A stretch of 62,433 nt of DNA, taken from positions 1 through 62,433 of the forward strand of contig NZ_FOTD01000016.1 of the NCBI RefSeq assembly GCF_900114465.1, in the 5' to 3' direction. Position numbers and translations under genes: made by a program. This document shows, piece by piece, positions 19,297 to 29,083 of this stretch. The stretch's first letter is position 1, and every line of letters starts with the position of its first letter. Origin of the DNA: Trichococcus palustris (lineage in GTDB: Bacteria > Bacillota > Bacilli > Lactobacillales > Aerococcaceae). Under the pieces are notes generated by a model that did no database searches, was not told the origin of the DNA, and saw only the letters and a program-made list of their open reading frames with translations.

Positions 19297-20169
19297 CTAA
19301 AATAAGTTTTCCAATTTTGCGAAAAAGATGCCTAATGCCAGTAGGTCGGCGGCTCCGCCAGGGCTCAGGTGTCTTTGGATCAGTATTTCATCATAGTGAT
19401 ATAATAACTCTTTCAGGTTTCCTTCCTTTGAATCCTGCAGGAGTTGTTTTGCTTCACTTTTGACTAATTGCCATGACGCGATGCCGCCGCGATGGATGAT
19501 GTTTGCATCTTCCACTTCGCTCATCAGAAGGAGCAGGTTCTCCAACAAAAGCTCTTCCGTGGGGCGGTTACGGTTCGCTCGCAAGAACGGCAAAACCAAC
19601 TCGCTCAAGATGGGGTAGCCGGCTTCTGCCTCGCCTCTGATGCCCGTAATGCCATATTCGAGAAACAGTTTTTCGCCGTAGGATAAAGCAGGCTTTGCAT
19701 CAAGATTTGCAAAATCATGTGTAACAAGGCCGTGGCTCATCGCTTTGGCATAAGCGAACACTTTCTCGGTATCCTTTTCAGTAAAGGGAAGTTGTTCGGC
19801 ATGATTGACATAAAAACCGGTTGCCGCCAACAAAACGGCGAATGAAAAGTTAGCCCCTTTGTGGGTGTTGATATTTTTGGTGGCTTTTAGCATGGCTTTT
19901 TCAGCCTGCATGCCCAATTTCCGGACTTTATCGAATAATTCTATGGGAGACCCTTCGTGCTCGTTGCCTAGCTGGACATATTGCAAGAGATAAGGCGTCA
20001 GACTGACGATGCTTTCGATGAACGTGTAAAAGTCCATATCGTCATGGGCGCCGCTGTTGTATCGGTCTACCAGCCCCGGTTTTGGAGACAAGGCAACCTC
20101 GTAGAGCAACGCTTTTTCAGCCTGATTCGCGATGTAGGTCAGTGGCTCGTTAGTTAAGTTCATAGTCAA
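19297..20169 (-). CDS. citG: CitG, triphosphoribosyl-dephospho-CoA synthase
   Basis: This 290-residue enzyme makes 2'-(5''-triphosphoribosyl)-3'-dephospho-CoA from ATP and dephospho-CoA, the precursor of the citrate lyase prosthetic group that CitX attaches to CitD. Family signatures are EVALSPKPGLVDRYNSGAH near the N-terminus, NTHKGANFSFAVL in the middle, and SPGGAADLLALGIF near the C-terminus. The TTG start (20169) or the ATG two codons on (20163) both fall inside the upstream regulator's last codons, so translation is probably coupled. It sits with citO rather than behind the lyase genes. Confidence 0.93.
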   Translation of the reverse strand: MTMNLTNEPLTYIANQAEKALLYEVALSPKPGLVDRYNSGAHDDMDFYTFIESIVSLTPYLLQYVQLGNEHEGSPIELFDKVRKLGMQAEKAMLKATKNINTHKGANFSFAVLLAATGFYVNHAEQLPFTEKDTEKVFAYAKAMSHGLVTHDFANLDAKPALSYGEKLFLEYGITGIRGEAEAGYPILSELVLPFLRANRNRPTEELLLENLLLLMSEVEDANIIHRGGIASWQLVKSEAKQLLQDSKEGNLKELLYHYDEILIQRHLSPGGAADLLALGIFFAKLENLF

Positions 20170-20857
20170 TTTTTCGTTGCTCCATTTCTTTGACGATAAA
20201 ATTCAGGGACCGGTCCAAGTGCTCCTCTGTAATGATCTGGATTTTCCCTGCGTCTTGTGTCTTCATCCCTTGGTAAACCAACCAGTGTTCGGCTAATGCC
20301 AAGTCGCGTCTTTCCTTTGAACGGATCGAGATATCCCGAAAATAAATCAAGTATTCTTGCAGCTTCGTCACAATTGATTTTAAACGCAACATTTGACTTT
20401 TCTCATAAATAAAAGCATTGAAATCTGAAAATTTCTGCAACAGTTCATCCACTTTTCCCTTTTTATTCAGGTCCTCGCAGATTTCCAAATGTAACCGTAG
20501 TTCCTCAAAATCGGCTGGCGTCATCAATGTCATGGCTGTTGTTGTGGCAAGTGTATCCAAGGATTTACGGATATCATAGATTTCATAGGCGTCTTTGATG
20601 CTGATCCCTTTAACGACCACGCCCATTCCCGGGACATGATTGACCAATTCCTCTTCCGTCAACTTCTTCAGGGCATAGCGAATGGGTGTGCGGCTGATAT
20701 TCATCTTCTCAGAGAACTCTTTTTCATTGATTCTTTCTCCGGCCGGAATGTCACCTAAAATAATGGTTTTCCGGAAGGCTTCATAGATAAGGTCTTTAAG
20801 TGGCTTGTTTTGGCTAAGATCCAGGTTCTTACTGACTGCTTTGATTATGATACTCAT
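20150..20857 (-). CDS. citO: CitO, GntR/FCD family citrate regulator
   Basis: This 235-residue regulator has an N-terminal winged HTH (about residues 15-80; KEFSEKMNISRTPIRYALKKL) and a C-terminal helical FCD ligand-binding domain. Position and type match CitO of Enterococcus faecalis, a citrate-responsive activator of both divergent citrate operons. The start at 20857 has AAGGGA upstream; the alternative ATG at 20872 lacks a good site. A terminator hairpin separates it from citH, and it overlaps citG by 20 bases. Confidence 0.87.
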   Translation of the reverse strand: MSIIIKAVSKNLDLSQNKPLKDLIYEAFRKTIILGDIPAGERINEKEFSEKMNISRTPIRYALKKLTEEELVNHVPGMGVVVKGISIKDAYEIYDIRKSLDTLATTTAMTLMTPADFEELRLHLEICEDLNKKGKVDELLQKFSDFNAFIYEKSQMLRLKSIVTKLQEYLIYFRDISIRSKERRDLALAEHWLVYQGMKTQDAGKIQIITEEHLDRSLNFIVKEMEQRKIDYELN

Positions 20858-20940
20858 TTGATTTCCCTTCATCCTATATTATTTTTTTTTGATTTACAAT
20901 GGATTCAAGCATTTTTTGGAACACAAATCGATAGAAAGAA

Positions 20941-20969
20941 AAAGCCGAGCGATTCTGCTCGGCTTTTTT
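20941..20969. terminator. terminator between citH and citO
   Basis: AAAGCCGAGC-GATTCT-GCTCGGCTTT with T runs in both directions. It would end or attenuate the citH transcript, so citO-citG may depend on read-through or their own promoter. Confidence 0.8.
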
Positions 20970-20985
20970 ACATCGTAACGTTTGC

Positions 20986-22332
20986 TTATTGTGGAATGTA
21001 AAGCGGCATTTGGCCGAATAATACGATTGTTACTACAAAAATAACGAAAATACCAAGCGCATATTTTGCAGCTTCTTTTTGCCAAGCACCCATATCCAAA
21101 CCAGTCAAACGAAGCAACAGGTAGATGAATGCTACTAATGGGCTCAGTAAGTGGAACGCTTGTCCCATTAGAGAGGCTACAGCCATTTGCATGTTTGTAA
21201 AGCCATAAGAGCGACCTGCTTCTGCTAATACCGGCAATACACCGAAGTAGAATCCGTCATTGGAGATGAAGAACGCACCTGGCGCAGAAATCAGGGCAAT
21301 CACTATCCCCCAGAAACCTGCCAATTGTTTAGGGATAACTTGTGTGAAGCTGTTCGCTAATGCGGTTGCCATACCAGAGCCTTGGAACAAGCCCATGAAG
21401 ACACCAGCTGCGAGAACTAAGATAACAACTTGTACAGCATCGCCGCCGTTTGCGCCGATACGAGAGGATTGATCTTTAAGGACAGGATAGTTGACCATCA
21501 ACGCGATACAAGTACCGATTAAGAATAACATCAATGGCGGCATAGCAATGGCTTCGATAAACGATCCAGCAACTAACCAAGCAATCAAAAGGATCGTTAC
21601 AATACCGTTGAAAGCGAAGTTCTTTGGACGGCGAATTTCTAACGTTTCAGGATCCGTCACAGTCGTCATTTCATCAATTTCAGCATCGGATAATACTGTT
21701 ATGCCTAGACGAGCGCGTTCTTTGCGGCCCATGTGAGGAGCAACCCAGAAAGTTACATAAATTAAAGCTAGAATCATACCAGGAGCAAGATAAGAAAGGA
21801 TGCTTGCATCGACTTCCAAAACAGCCATCGCTCGAGCAGTAGGACCGCCCCAAGGCAGTAAGTTCATGATGGTGTTTTGCAGAATGACCAACACACCAAG
21901 ATTCATCATGTTCATATTTAACTTCTTATAGATAGGAATGAAAGCAGAACAACAAATCAAAGTTGTTGTCGTTCCATCACCATTCAGGGAAACAGTGGCA
22001 GCAACAACTGCTGTTGCCATCAATACCTTCATTGGATCCCCTTTAGCAAAGTGGATCATTTTTTTGGTGATAGGGTCGAATAGACCGGCATCCAACATGA
22101 TTGAGAAATAAAGAATAGCGAACAACAACATGATGCCTGTTTTAGAAGTGGTGGTAACCCCATCCAAAATAAAATCACCGATATTTCCTTTTTCGGCAAC
22201 ACCCGCTACCATTGCGATGATCGTGAAAATAAGTGGGATGATGACTAATGAAGTGAATGGTGATAATTTTTTCTTCATAATCGCAAACATGAACACTGCG
22301 ATCATTCCATAAGCCAAGACTGTAAGTAACAT
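20986..22332 (-). CDS. citH: CitH, citrate transporter (CitMHS family)
   Basis: This 448-residue protein has about 12 membrane segments. The family is the CitMHS group of metal-citrate/proton symporters; GDGTTTTLICCSAFIPIYK is a well conserved stretch and the C-terminal half has LISAPGAFFISNDGFYFGVLP. It imports citrate complexed with a divalent cation (Mg or Ca type, not resolvable). It is the first gene of the left citrate operon, divergent from oadHDB-citCDEFX-oadA, as in Enterococcus. Confidence 0.9.
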   Translation of the reverse strand: MLLTVLAYGMIAVFMFAIMKKKLSPFTSLVIIPLIFTIIAMVAGVAEKGNIGDFILDGVTTTSKTGIMLLFAILYFSIMLDAGLFDPITKKMIHFAKGDPMKVLMATAVVAATVSLNGDGTTTTLICCSAFIPIYKKLNMNMMNLGVLVILQNTIMNLLPWGGPTARAMAVLEVDASILSYLAPGMILALIYVTFWVAPHMGRKERARLGITVLSDAEIDEMTTVTDPETLEIRRPKNFAFNGIVTILLIAWLVAGSFIEAIAMPPLMLFLIGTCIALMVNYPVLKDQSSRIGANGGDAVQVVILVLAAGVFMGLFQGSGMATALANSFTQVIPKQLAGFWGIVIALISAPGAFFISNDGFYFGVLPVLAEAGRSYGFTNMQMAVASLMGQAFHLLSPLVAFIYLLLRLTGLDMGAWQKEAAKYALGIFVIFVVTIVLFGQMPLYIPQ

Positions 22333-22404
22333 TTTTTTTCTCCTTCCGACTACTGAATATTTTTCTGAGAAGTGCCGACGGATTCTTTATTGATCAAATA
22401 GAAA

Positions 22405-22702
22405 GTGAATTGTTTCACGTTTTTTCTAATTTAACTTCGCAAAGAACAAGCTGGTTTTCTTCTCTAAGGAAATAATAGTCACTTTGGCGTCGGAATGAAA
22501 GCCGTTACTTTTAAAAAACACGAAAAAAACACCCATAGTAAAACGGTTTCTTAAGTGGGGCTTAACGAGATATTAAAAAAGTCTTAAATGGCTTTAAACG
22601 TTGATTTGGCAGCGTTTTACGCTTTTCCAAGGTTTTCAGAACATTAAAAAAACAATTAAATTGACAACTGGCCCTGTTTTTAATGAGAGAAATTCCTATA
22701 AT
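22405..22702 (+). promoter_or_regulatory. divergent citrate control region
   Basis: The 401-base gap between citH and oadH is AT-rich and has no gene. It contains a dyad GTGAATTGTTTCAC (22405-22418), a near-cre GTAAAACGGTTTCT (22538-22551) and a -10 TATAAT (22697-22702) for the oad/cit operon without a good -35 at 17 bp, which fits activator dependence. A TTGACA at 22661 is 30 bp from that -10 and probably is not its -35. CitO binding here is inferred from the Enterococcus locus. Confidence 0.5.
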
Positions 22703-22733
22703 GAGAGTAAATCGATAGAAAGGACGTGAGAAA

Positions 22734-23063
22734 ATGCTGTTTTTCAAAGGAATCTTTGGGAAAAAAGACACAAAATCATCTGAGCTGATACCGATAGCAG
22801 CCGTTCATGCAAATGAGCCGTTGGATAACCAGATTGAAATTCCTGCTTTCATACCCACCGATCCAAAAGAATATGACTTAGTCAGTGTTATCGCGACAGC
22901 AATCGCTGCGGGAGATTATCCCAAGACGAAGTTTGTTGTCACCAATATTATGAAGCGGAATCCTGAAGCGCATCTGGTTTCGCTGATATGCGCAAGCGTT
23001 GCAGCAGGCACAATGCCTGAAAGTAAATTTGTTGTAAAAAGAATAAGTCAGGTTAAACAATAA
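22734..23063 (+). CDS. oadH: OadH, oxaloacetate decarboxylase accessory subunit
   Basis: This 109-residue protein begins MLFFKGIFGKK and has a repeated motif: KTKFVVTNIMKRNPEAHLVSLI and SKFVVKRISQVK, each preceded by a TAIAAGDYP or SVAAGTMPE stretch. Its place as first gene of the operon, before the biotin carrier, matches OadH of the Enterococcus faecalis oxaloacetate decarboxylase complex, which lacks a classical gamma subunit. It has no membrane helix. An AAGGACGTGAG site precedes the ATG. Its exact role is not known from sequence. Confidence 0.75.
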   Translation: MLFFKGIFGKKDTKSSELIPIAAVHANEPLDNQIEIPAFIPTDPKEYDLVSVIATAIAAGDYPKTKFVVTNIMKRNPEAHLVSLICASVAAGTMPESKFVVKRISQVKQ

Positions 23064-23075
23064 GGAGGAAAATAA

Positions 23076-23462
23076 ATGTTAAGAAAATTCAAGATCGCAA
23101 TCGATGGTATGGAATATATGGTAGAAATGGAAGAAATCGGCGGTGTGCCTCAGCCAGTACAAACGGTGCAAGCACCAGTCGCTGTTGCAGCCGTTGCGGC
23201 TCCTACAGAACAACCAGCGGCTCCGGATGCACCTGTTTCAGCTGCATCCGGTGATGCTATGACAGCGCCGATGCCAGGAACAATCTTAAAAGTGTTGGTA
23301 AACATCGGCGATGAAGTGAAAGAAAATCAACCATTGATGATCCTGGAAGCAATGAAGATGGAAAATGAAGTTGTAGCAAACCATGCTGGTAAAGTAGCCG
23401 GAATCCATGTGAATCAAGGACAAGTCGTTAACGCAGGGTATGCATTAATCACCATCGTATAA
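23076..23462 (+). CDS. oadD: OadD, biotin carboxyl carrier subunit
   Basis: This 128-residue protein has a C-terminal biotinyl domain with Lys94 in EAMKMENEV as the biotin site. It follows an Ala/Pro-rich flexible linker (about residues 25-60) and a short N-terminal domain ([18 protein letters not shown]). In the complex biotin moves CO2 from OadA to OadB. As a separate subunit it replaces the biotin domain that is fused to OadA in Klebsiella. An AAGGAGGAAA site lies before the ATG, 12 bases after oadH. Confidence 0.92.
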   Translation: MLRKFKIAIDGMEYMVEMEEIGGVPQPVQTVQAPVAVAAVAAPTEQPAAPDAPVSAASGDAMTAPMPGTILKVLVNIGDEVKENQPLMILEAMKMENEVVANHAGKVAGIHVNQGQVVNAGYALITIV

Positions 23463-23488
23463 GTATTTAATTAGGAGGAAGTGAATCA

Positions 23489-24610
23489 ATGGAGACATTA
23501 TTAGCAGGTATTACATCCATTACGATGGGACAAATCGTGATGATGCTCATCGGGGCTACCCTGATATATTTAGGAATCAAAAAAGAGTATGAACCTACAT
23601 TATTGGTGCCGATGGGACTTGGTACAATCTTGGTCAACTTCCCGGGCACCGGGGTTCTGACCCAAATGGTCAACGGAACCCAAGCGGAGGGCGTTCTGGA
23701 TGTGCTCTTTAAAGCCGGTATCAGCACCGAATTATTCCCGTTGCTGATTTTCATCGGTATCGGAGCCATGATCGACTTCGGACCGCTATTGCAAAACCCA
23801 TTCATGTTATTGTTCGGTGCCGCCGCTCAATTCGGTATTTTCTTCACTATCGTAGTTGCTATCTTCTTCGGATTTGACATCAGAGAAGCTGCTTCAATCG
23901 GTATCATCGGTGCCGCTGATGGCCCGACAGCCATCTTCGTATCCAACCAACTGGCACCAAATCTGCTGGGACCGATCACAGTCGCCGCTTATTCCTATAT
24001 GGCGCTTGTGCCGATCATCCAGCCGATTGCGATCAAAGCTGTAACAACTAAAAAGGAACGCCAAATTCGCATGACTTATAAAGCTGAAGGTGTTTCCAAG
24101 ATGACAAAGATTTTATTCCCGATCATCATCACCATCGTTGCCGGTTTTATCGCACCAATTTCCCTTCCGTTGGTAGGTTTTCTGATGTTCGGTAACTTGT
24201 TGCGCGAATGTGGCGTGTTGGACAGACTTTCATTCACTGCTCAAAACGAATTGGTGAACATCATCAGTATCCTGTTGGGGCTTACGATCTCTGTTAAGAT
24301 GCAGGCTGACTTGTTCTTGAACGTACAGACATTGATGATCATCGCTTTCGGTTTGGTTGCCTTCATCATGGACACAATCGGCGGCGTATTGTTCGCAAAA
24401 CTGCTGAACTTGTTCAGAACCGAAAAAATCAATCCGATGATCGGTGGTGCCGGTATTTCTGCATTCCCGATGTCCAGCCGTGTTATTCAAAAAATGGCTA
24501 CTGAGGAAGATCCTCAAAACTTTATTTTGATGTATGCTGTCGGTGCTAACGTATCCGGACAAATTGCATCTGTTATCGCTGGTGGTTTAGTACTTGCCTT
24601 CTTTAGTTAA
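23489..24610 (+). CDS. oadB: OadB, oxaloacetate decarboxylase beta subunit
   Basis: This 373-residue membrane protein has about nine helices. It decarboxylates carboxybiotin and pumps Na+ in the family. The conserved GAADGPTAIFVSNQLAP motif, with the functional Asp, and the GGAGISAFPMSSRV motif are both present. An AGGAGG site precedes the ATG. It lies between oadD and a 42-codon membrane peptide gene. Confidence 0.94.
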   Translation: METLLAGITSITMGQIVMMLIGATLIYLGIKKEYEPTLLVPMGLGTILVNFPGTGVLTQMVNGTQAEGVLDVLFKAGISTELFPLLIFIGIGAMIDFGPLLQNPFMLLFGAAAQFGIFFTIVVAIFFGFDIREAASIGIIGAADGPTAIFVSNQLAPNLLGPITVAAYSYMALVPIIQPIAIKAVTTKKERQIRMTYKAEGVSKMTKILFPIIITIVAGFIAPISLPLVGFLMFGNLLRECGVLDRLSFTAQNELVNIISILLGLTISVKMQADLFLNVQTLMIIAFGLVAFIMDTIGGVLFAKLLNLFRTEKINPMIGGAGISAFPMSSRVIQKMATEEDPQNFILMYAVGANVSGQIASVIAGGLVLAFFS

Positions 24611-24637
24611 GAAGGTTCATTGAAAGGAGATATAATT

Positions 24638-24766
24638 ATGGTTTTTGATCCAGAAGCTTTACAAACTGCATTTGAATTGATGATTTTCGGTATGGGAGGT
24701 ATCTTCCTAGTCCTATTCCTCCTGTATGTTGTATCGATTGTACTGATTAAACGGTTTCCAGCCTAA
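24638..24766 (+). CDS. OadG-like small membrane subunit (42 aa)
   Basis: ATG with an AAAGGAGATATA site. The peptide is MVFDPEALQT followed by one long hydrophobic helix (about residues 12-37) and a short basic end (IKRFPA). Its position (after oadB) and its single N-terminal helix resemble the membrane anchor of OadG, the gamma subunit that holds carboxyltransferase and beta subunit together. It lacks the proline/alanine linker and the zinc-binding tail of classical OadG. It is missed by ordinary gene length cut-offs. The assignment is by position and topology only. Confidence 0.6.
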   Translation: MVFDPEALQTAFELMIFGMGGIFLVLFLLYVVSIVLIKRFPA

Positions 24767-24790
24767 AAATAAAACAAAGAAGGCTTACCT

Positions 24791-25819
24791 ATGTATGAAC
24801 TGAAAAGAATCTGGATAACGCGTGTTCCGGCGGACAAAAAAGCTTGGGAAGATTTATTGCTCTCGAGCGGATTGGTTCCCGATGAGCAGGTCGATTATAC
24901 GGTAGGCATTTATGACCGCAACAAATTGATTGCCACCGGTTCTACTTATCAGAACATCATCAAGCTGGTTGCTGTCGATCCCGAGTATCAAAGCGAGAAT
25001 TTATTGACGAGAATCGTGATGGCTCTGACTTCCAAGCTGCACGATGAGGGCATTATCCACTTCTTTTTATATACCAAACCATGTGTGGCCGTTTCCTTTA
25101 CGTCACTTGGTTTTAAAGAAATTGTCCGCACAGAGAATATTCTCTTTATGGAACAAGGTTCTCCGGACTTTTCCGAGTATCTGACGCTGCTTGACACTCA
25201 AAGGAAACCGGCTTCCCATGCGGGAGCAATCGTCATGAATGCAAATCCATTTACAAAAGGGCATTTATACTTAGTCGAGACGGCTGCAGCCCAGGTTGAT
25301 GTTCTGTACCTCTTTGTCCTATCCGATGATCGTTCGGATTTTTCGACTGCGGAGCGGCTGATGTTGGTAGAGGCAGGCACAAAGCATCTTCCGAATGTCG
25401 TCATCTTGCCTACTAGGGATTATCAAGTGTCCTCAGCCACCTTTCCATCGTACTTCTTAAAAGATCAGGCGATGGAAAGTGTAGCGCGTATCCAGGCTAC
25501 ACTGGATGCAACCTTGTTCAAGGAAAGGATTGCACCGGTCCTGCACATCAAAACGCGTTACGTCGGTGAGGAGCCGCTTTCGCCGGTTACGGAAGTATAC
25601 AACGAGAGCATGCGTCATGTCTTCTCAGGCAGCTTGGATCTTGTTGTCATTCCGCGGCTCGGGATAGAAGGGCAAGTCATCAGTGCTACGCGCGTCCGAA
25701 AAGCTTTGAAAGAAGATGATTTTCAAACAATCAAAAAACTTGTACCACCAACAACTTATGTTTATTTGGCAGAAAAGTACGACAAAAATAAATTTAGAGG
25801 TGAAAAAAGTGGAAATTAA
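24791..25819 (+). CDS. citC: CitC, [citrate (pro-3S)-lyase] ligase
   Basis: This 342-residue enzyme acetylates the thiol of the citrate lyase prosthetic group with acetate and ATP, activating the lyase. An N-terminal GNAT-like domain (about residues 1-135) is followed by a nucleotidyltransferase domain with [14 protein letters not shown] (about 151-164) and SATRVRKAL near the end. An AAGGC-type site precedes the ATG. It overlaps the citD start by 11 bases. Confidence 0.95.
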   Translation: MYELKRIWITRVPADKKAWEDLLLSSGLVPDEQVDYTVGIYDRNKLIATGSTYQNIIKLVAVDPEYQSENLLTRIVMALTSKLHDEGIIHFFLYTKPCVAVSFTSLGFKEIVRTENILFMEQGSPDFSEYLTLLDTQRKPASHAGAIVMNANPFTKGHLYLVETAAAQVDVLYLFVLSDDRSDFSTAERLMLVEAGTKHLPNVVILPTRDYQVSSATFPSYFLKDQAMESVARIQATLDATLFKERIAPVLHIKTRYVGEEPLSPVTEVYNESMRHVFSGSLDLVVIPRLGIEGQVISATRVRKALKEDDFQTIKKLVPPTTYVYLAEKYDKNKFRGEKSGN

Positions 25820-26117
25820 GAAATATGCAGTAGCTGGTACGACAGAATCGAGTGACATCATGATCATCGTTGAACCGAGCGAAACCAATGAAGTCGCAAT
25901 TACGCTGGATTCCAGCGTCGAAAAACAATACGGTGAGCGAATCGAGGAAGTTATCGTAACAACCCTTCATAATCTTGGGATTACAAGTGCCAAGGTATCT
26001 GCCGTTGATAAAGGCGCCCTGGATTGTACAATCGAAGCACGCACGGTTACGGCAATCCATCGTGCTGCTGAAAATGATAGCTACAATTGGAAGGAGATGG
26101 ACTCATGGAACGTTTAA
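25809..26117 (+). CDS. citD: CitD, citrate lyase acyl carrier protein (gamma)
   Basis: This 102-residue protein starts at GTG (25809) behind a GAGGTGA site; the frame continues upstream but only over citC. Ser14 in the AGTTESSD motif is the expected attachment site of the triphosphoribosyl-dephospho-CoA group. It overlaps citC by 11 and citE by 13 bases, consistent with translational coupling of the lyase subunits. Confidence 0.93.
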   Translation: MEIKKYAVAGTTESSDIMIIVEPSETNEVAITLDSSVEKQYGERIEEVIVTTLHNLGITSAKVSAVDKGALDCTIEARTVTAIHRAAENDSYNWKEMDSWNV

Positions 26118-26992
26118 GAAGAACGATGATGTTTGTACCTGGTGCGAATGCGGCAATGCTGCGGGATGCGCCACTGTATGGTGCCGATTCAATTATGTTT
26201 GATCTGGAAGATGCTGTTTCCCTGAAAGAAAAAGATTCAGCGCGTACTTTGGTGCATTTCGCCTTAAGAACATTCGATTACAGCCAATCAGAAACGGTAG
26301 TACGGATCAATACGTTAGACACTGTAGGGAAATTAGACATAGAGGCGATGGTTTTAGCTGGAGCGAATGTTATCCGTCTTCCAAAAACGGAAACGGCTCA
26401 AGACATCGTTGATGTAGACGAAGCCATTACAGAAGTAGAAATGAAATACGGTATTGAAGTTGGAACGACTAAAATGATGGCAGCCATCGAGTCTGCCGAA
26501 GGTGTGCTGAACGCCCGCGAAATAGCGAAAGCATCTCCACGTTTGATCGGCATTGCGCTGGGTGCTGAAGACTACGTAACAAACATGAAGACGAAACGTT
26601 TTGCGGATGGCCAAGAATTATTCTTCGCCAGAAGCTACATTCTTCATTCTGCTCGGGCAGCCGGCATCGCAGCCATCGATACAGTTTACTCGGATGTTGA
26701 AAATGTGGGAGGATTCGCCAGAGAAGTGGAGCTCATCAAACAGCTTGGTTTCGATGGTAAATCCGTCATCAATCCACGTCAAATTCCGATCGTTAACCAC
26801 ATCTATGCGCCGACAGAACAAGAAATTCAAAATGCTAAAGAAGTTATTTGGGCAATCAGAGAAGCCGAAGAAAAAGGTTCCGGCGTCATTTCACTGAAGG
26901 GCAAGATGGTCGATAAACCGATCGTTGAACGCGCGGAACGTGTGATTGCATTAGCCAAAGCTGCCAAACTTATTAGCGAGGAGGAAATTTAA
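26105..26992 (+). CDS. citE: CitE, citrate lyase beta subunit
   Basis: This 295-residue subunit cleaves citryl-ACP into oxaloacetate and acetyl-ACP. The family signatures are [15 protein letters not shown] at the N-terminus, FDLEDAV, and the Mg-binding glutamates and aspartates in [10 protein letters not shown] and LGAEDY. The start at 26105 follows GGAAGGAGATGG; a longer ATG at 26087 sits inside the RBS. It overlaps citD and runs two bases into the spacing before citF. Confidence 0.95.
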   Translation: MERLRRTMMFVPGANAAMLRDAPLYGADSIMFDLEDAVSLKEKDSARTLVHFALRTFDYSQSETVVRINTLDTVGKLDIEAMVLAGANVIRLPKTETAQDIVDVDEAITEVEMKYGIEVGTTKMMAAIESAEGVLNAREIAKASPRLIGIALGAEDYVTNMKTKRFADGQELFFARSYILHSARAAGIAAIDTVYSDVENVGGFAREVELIKQLGFDGKSVINPRQIPIVNHIYAPTEQEIQNAKEVIWAIREAEEKGSGVISLKGKMVDKPIVERAERVIALAKAAKLISEEEI

Positions 26993-26994
26993 TC

Positions 26995-28527
26995 ATGGCC
27001 ATCAATAAAGTTGGAAAAGATATTCCTGACGTATTTGTTCAACAATACGGCATTTACGAAGGTGAATTAGCACATATCGATGATTACAAGGAAGCTGTCC
27101 GCAACATTCACCCGGTAAAACCTCGTGATAAAAAAATGCTGAACAGTATTCGTGAGGCTATTGAAAAAACAGGACTAAAAGACGGCATGACCATTTCTTT
27201 CCACCATCATTTCCGTGAGGGGGACTTCGTCATCAACATGGTCATGGATGAAATCGCCAAAATGGGCATCAAGAATCTATCAATTGCACCTAGCTCCATC
27301 GCCAACGTCCATGAACCTTTGATCGGCCATATCAAGAAAGGCGTGGTCACACACATTACGTCCAGCGGCTTGCGTGACAAAGTTGGTGCAGCTATTTCTG
27401 AAGGCATCATGGAAAATCCTGTTGTCATCCGCTCTCATGGCGGACGCGCAAGAGCAATCGTCAGAGGGGATATCCATATTGATGTTGCCTTCCTGGGCGC
27501 ACCAAGTTCTGATGAATACGGCAATGTGAATGGATCAGCGGGAAGAACGACATGCGGTTCTTTAGGCTATGCCATGGTCGACGCTAAGTATGCGGATAAA
27601 GTTGTTGTCATCACGGACTCATTGATGCCTTATCCAAATACCCCGATCAGCATTCCGCAAACAGATGTTGATTATGTAGTCGTAGTCGACGCAATCGGCG
27701 ATCCTGCCGGGATCGCCAAAGGAGCAACGCGCTTCACTAAAAATCCTAAAGAACTTCTGATTGCGGAATATGCTTCTAAAGTGATCACTAATTCTCCTTA
27801 TTACAAAGAGGGCTTTTCCTTCCAAACCGGTACGGGCGGTGCATCTCTTGCAGTATCGCGTTTCTTGAAAGATGCCATGATCGAGGACGGCATCAAAGCA
27901 AGCTTTGCCTTGGGTGGTATCACCAACGCAATGGTTGAGCTCCTTGAGGAAGGTCTTGTCGGAAAAATCATGGACGTCCAAGGTTTTGATCATCCATCGG
28001 CTATTTCTTTGGCAAAAAATGCGAACCACTATGAAATCGATGCAATCATGTACGCCTCTCCATTGAGCAAAGGCTCGGTCATCAATCAATTGGATACAGC
28101 TATTTTATCGGCTTTAGAGATCGATACGGATTTCAATGTCAATGTCATTACTGGTTCGGATGGTATCATTCGCGGAGCTTCCGGTGGTCACTCCGATACA
28201 AGTGCGGCCTGCAAAATGTGCCTAGTCATTTCCCCGCTGATCCGCGGGCGCATCCCGACGATTGTCGATACGGTCAACACGGTCGTTACTCCTGGTTCGA
28301 GTGTCGACGTTGTCGTTACGGAAGTCGGGATTGCCATCAATCCGGAACGAAAAGACTTGATCGAGCATTTCAGAATGCTGGATGTTCCTCAATTCACAAT
28401 TAAACAATTAAAAGATATCGCCTACTCCATCGTAGGAGCACCTGATCCCATTGAATATGGCGACAAAGTGGTGGCCTTGATCGAGTATCGCGATGGCACA
28501 ATAATCGATGTGGTAAAAAATGTCTAA
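26995..28527 (+). CDS. citF: CitF, citrate lyase alpha subunit
   Basis: This 510-residue citrate:acetyl-ACP transferase subunit exchanges acetyl for citryl on CitD. The N-terminal GMTISFHHHFREGD and the later GSDGIIRGASGGHSDT are characteristic stretches. The length is standard. An AGGAGGAA site lies before the ATG, and it overlaps citX by eight bases. Confidence 0.96.
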   Translation: MAINKVGKDIPDVFVQQYGIYEGELAHIDDYKEAVRNIHPVKPRDKKMLNSIREAIEKTGLKDGMTISFHHHFREGDFVINMVMDEIAKMGIKNLSIAPSSIANVHEPLIGHIKKGVVTHITSSGLRDKVGAAISEGIMENPVVIRSHGGRARAIVRGDIHIDVAFLGAPSSDEYGNVNGSAGRTTCGSLGYAMVDAKYADKVVVITDSLMPYPNTPISIPQTDVDYVVVVDAIGDPAGIAKGATRFTKNPKELLIAEYASKVITNSPYYKEGFSFQTGTGGASLAVSRFLKDAMIEDGIKASFALGGITNAMVELLEEGLVGKIMDVQGFDHPSAISLAKNANHYEIDAIMYASPLSKGSVINQLDTAILSALEIDTDFNVNVITGSDGIIRGASGGHSDTSAACKMCLVISPLIRGRIPTIVDTVNTVVTPGSSVDVVVTEVGIAINPERKDLIEHFRMLDVPQFTIKQLKDIAYSIVGAPDPIEYGDKVVALIEYRDGTIIDVVKNV

Positions 28528-29083
28528 AGTCAAAGTCAATCCTTTTGCCGAAGGTCAAAGCGTCACACTGGAGGAAATGTTGGAAGTTCGCGAAAACCGC
28601 GTTTCTACACAACGGGAGTTGCTGAGCAGCCAAAAAGAAGACAGCCTTCTGATGGCTATTATGAATATCCCTGGTCCGGTTAAAAATAATTTGCACTTAG
28701 AGAAGGCATTTAATGCTGTCTTGGAACGCATAGAGGAAGTGCTCAGCAATCATCTGCCGCAAGCGTCTCTCTATCGAAATCTCAAAACAGGCGCCGAATA
28801 TTACTTTTTGTCTCCATTGACACCCAAGGAATTAAAGCAAAAGATGGTCATGATCGAAGAAACGCATCCTTATGGACGGCTCTTCGACTTGGACGTCCTA
28901 TGGCTTGAAGGTGACAGCTTAAAGAGCATCAGTCGGACAGAATTAGGTCTGCCGACAAGGCGCTGTTTTATCTGCAATCGGGATGCAAAAGATTGTGGCC
29001 GTAGCCGTCGCCACTCTATCATTGAAATGCAAGATACTATTTCAAAAATAATAAATGAAGGAAGTGACCAATTACATGACTAA
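28520..29083 (+). CDS. citX: CitX, apo-citrate lyase phosphoribosyl-dephospho-CoA transferase
   Basis: This 187-residue enzyme transfers the prosthetic group made by CitG onto CitD. Two family motifs are visible: YGRLFDLDVLW and the cysteine motif RRCFICNRDAKDCGRSRRH. It overlaps both neighbours (citF by eight, oadA by eight bases). Confidence 0.94.
   Translation: MSKVKVNPFAEGQSVTLEEMLEVRENRVSTQRELLSSQKEDSLLMAIMNIPGPVKNNLHLEKAFNAVLERIEEVLSNHLPQASLYRNLKTGAEYYFLSPLTPKELKQKMVMIEETHPYGRLFDLDVLWLEGDSLKSISRTELGLPTRRCFICNRDAKDCGRSRRHSIIEMQDTISKIINEGSDQLHD

Noticed and set aside
22661-22666. TTGACA as -35 of the oad/cit promoter
   Set aside because: It is 30 bp from the best -10, too far for sigma-A; kept only as a note in the control region.
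25716-25808. Longer N-terminus for CitD
   Set aside because: The extra codons lie within citC; the GTG at 25809 has a good site and gives the standard CitD start.
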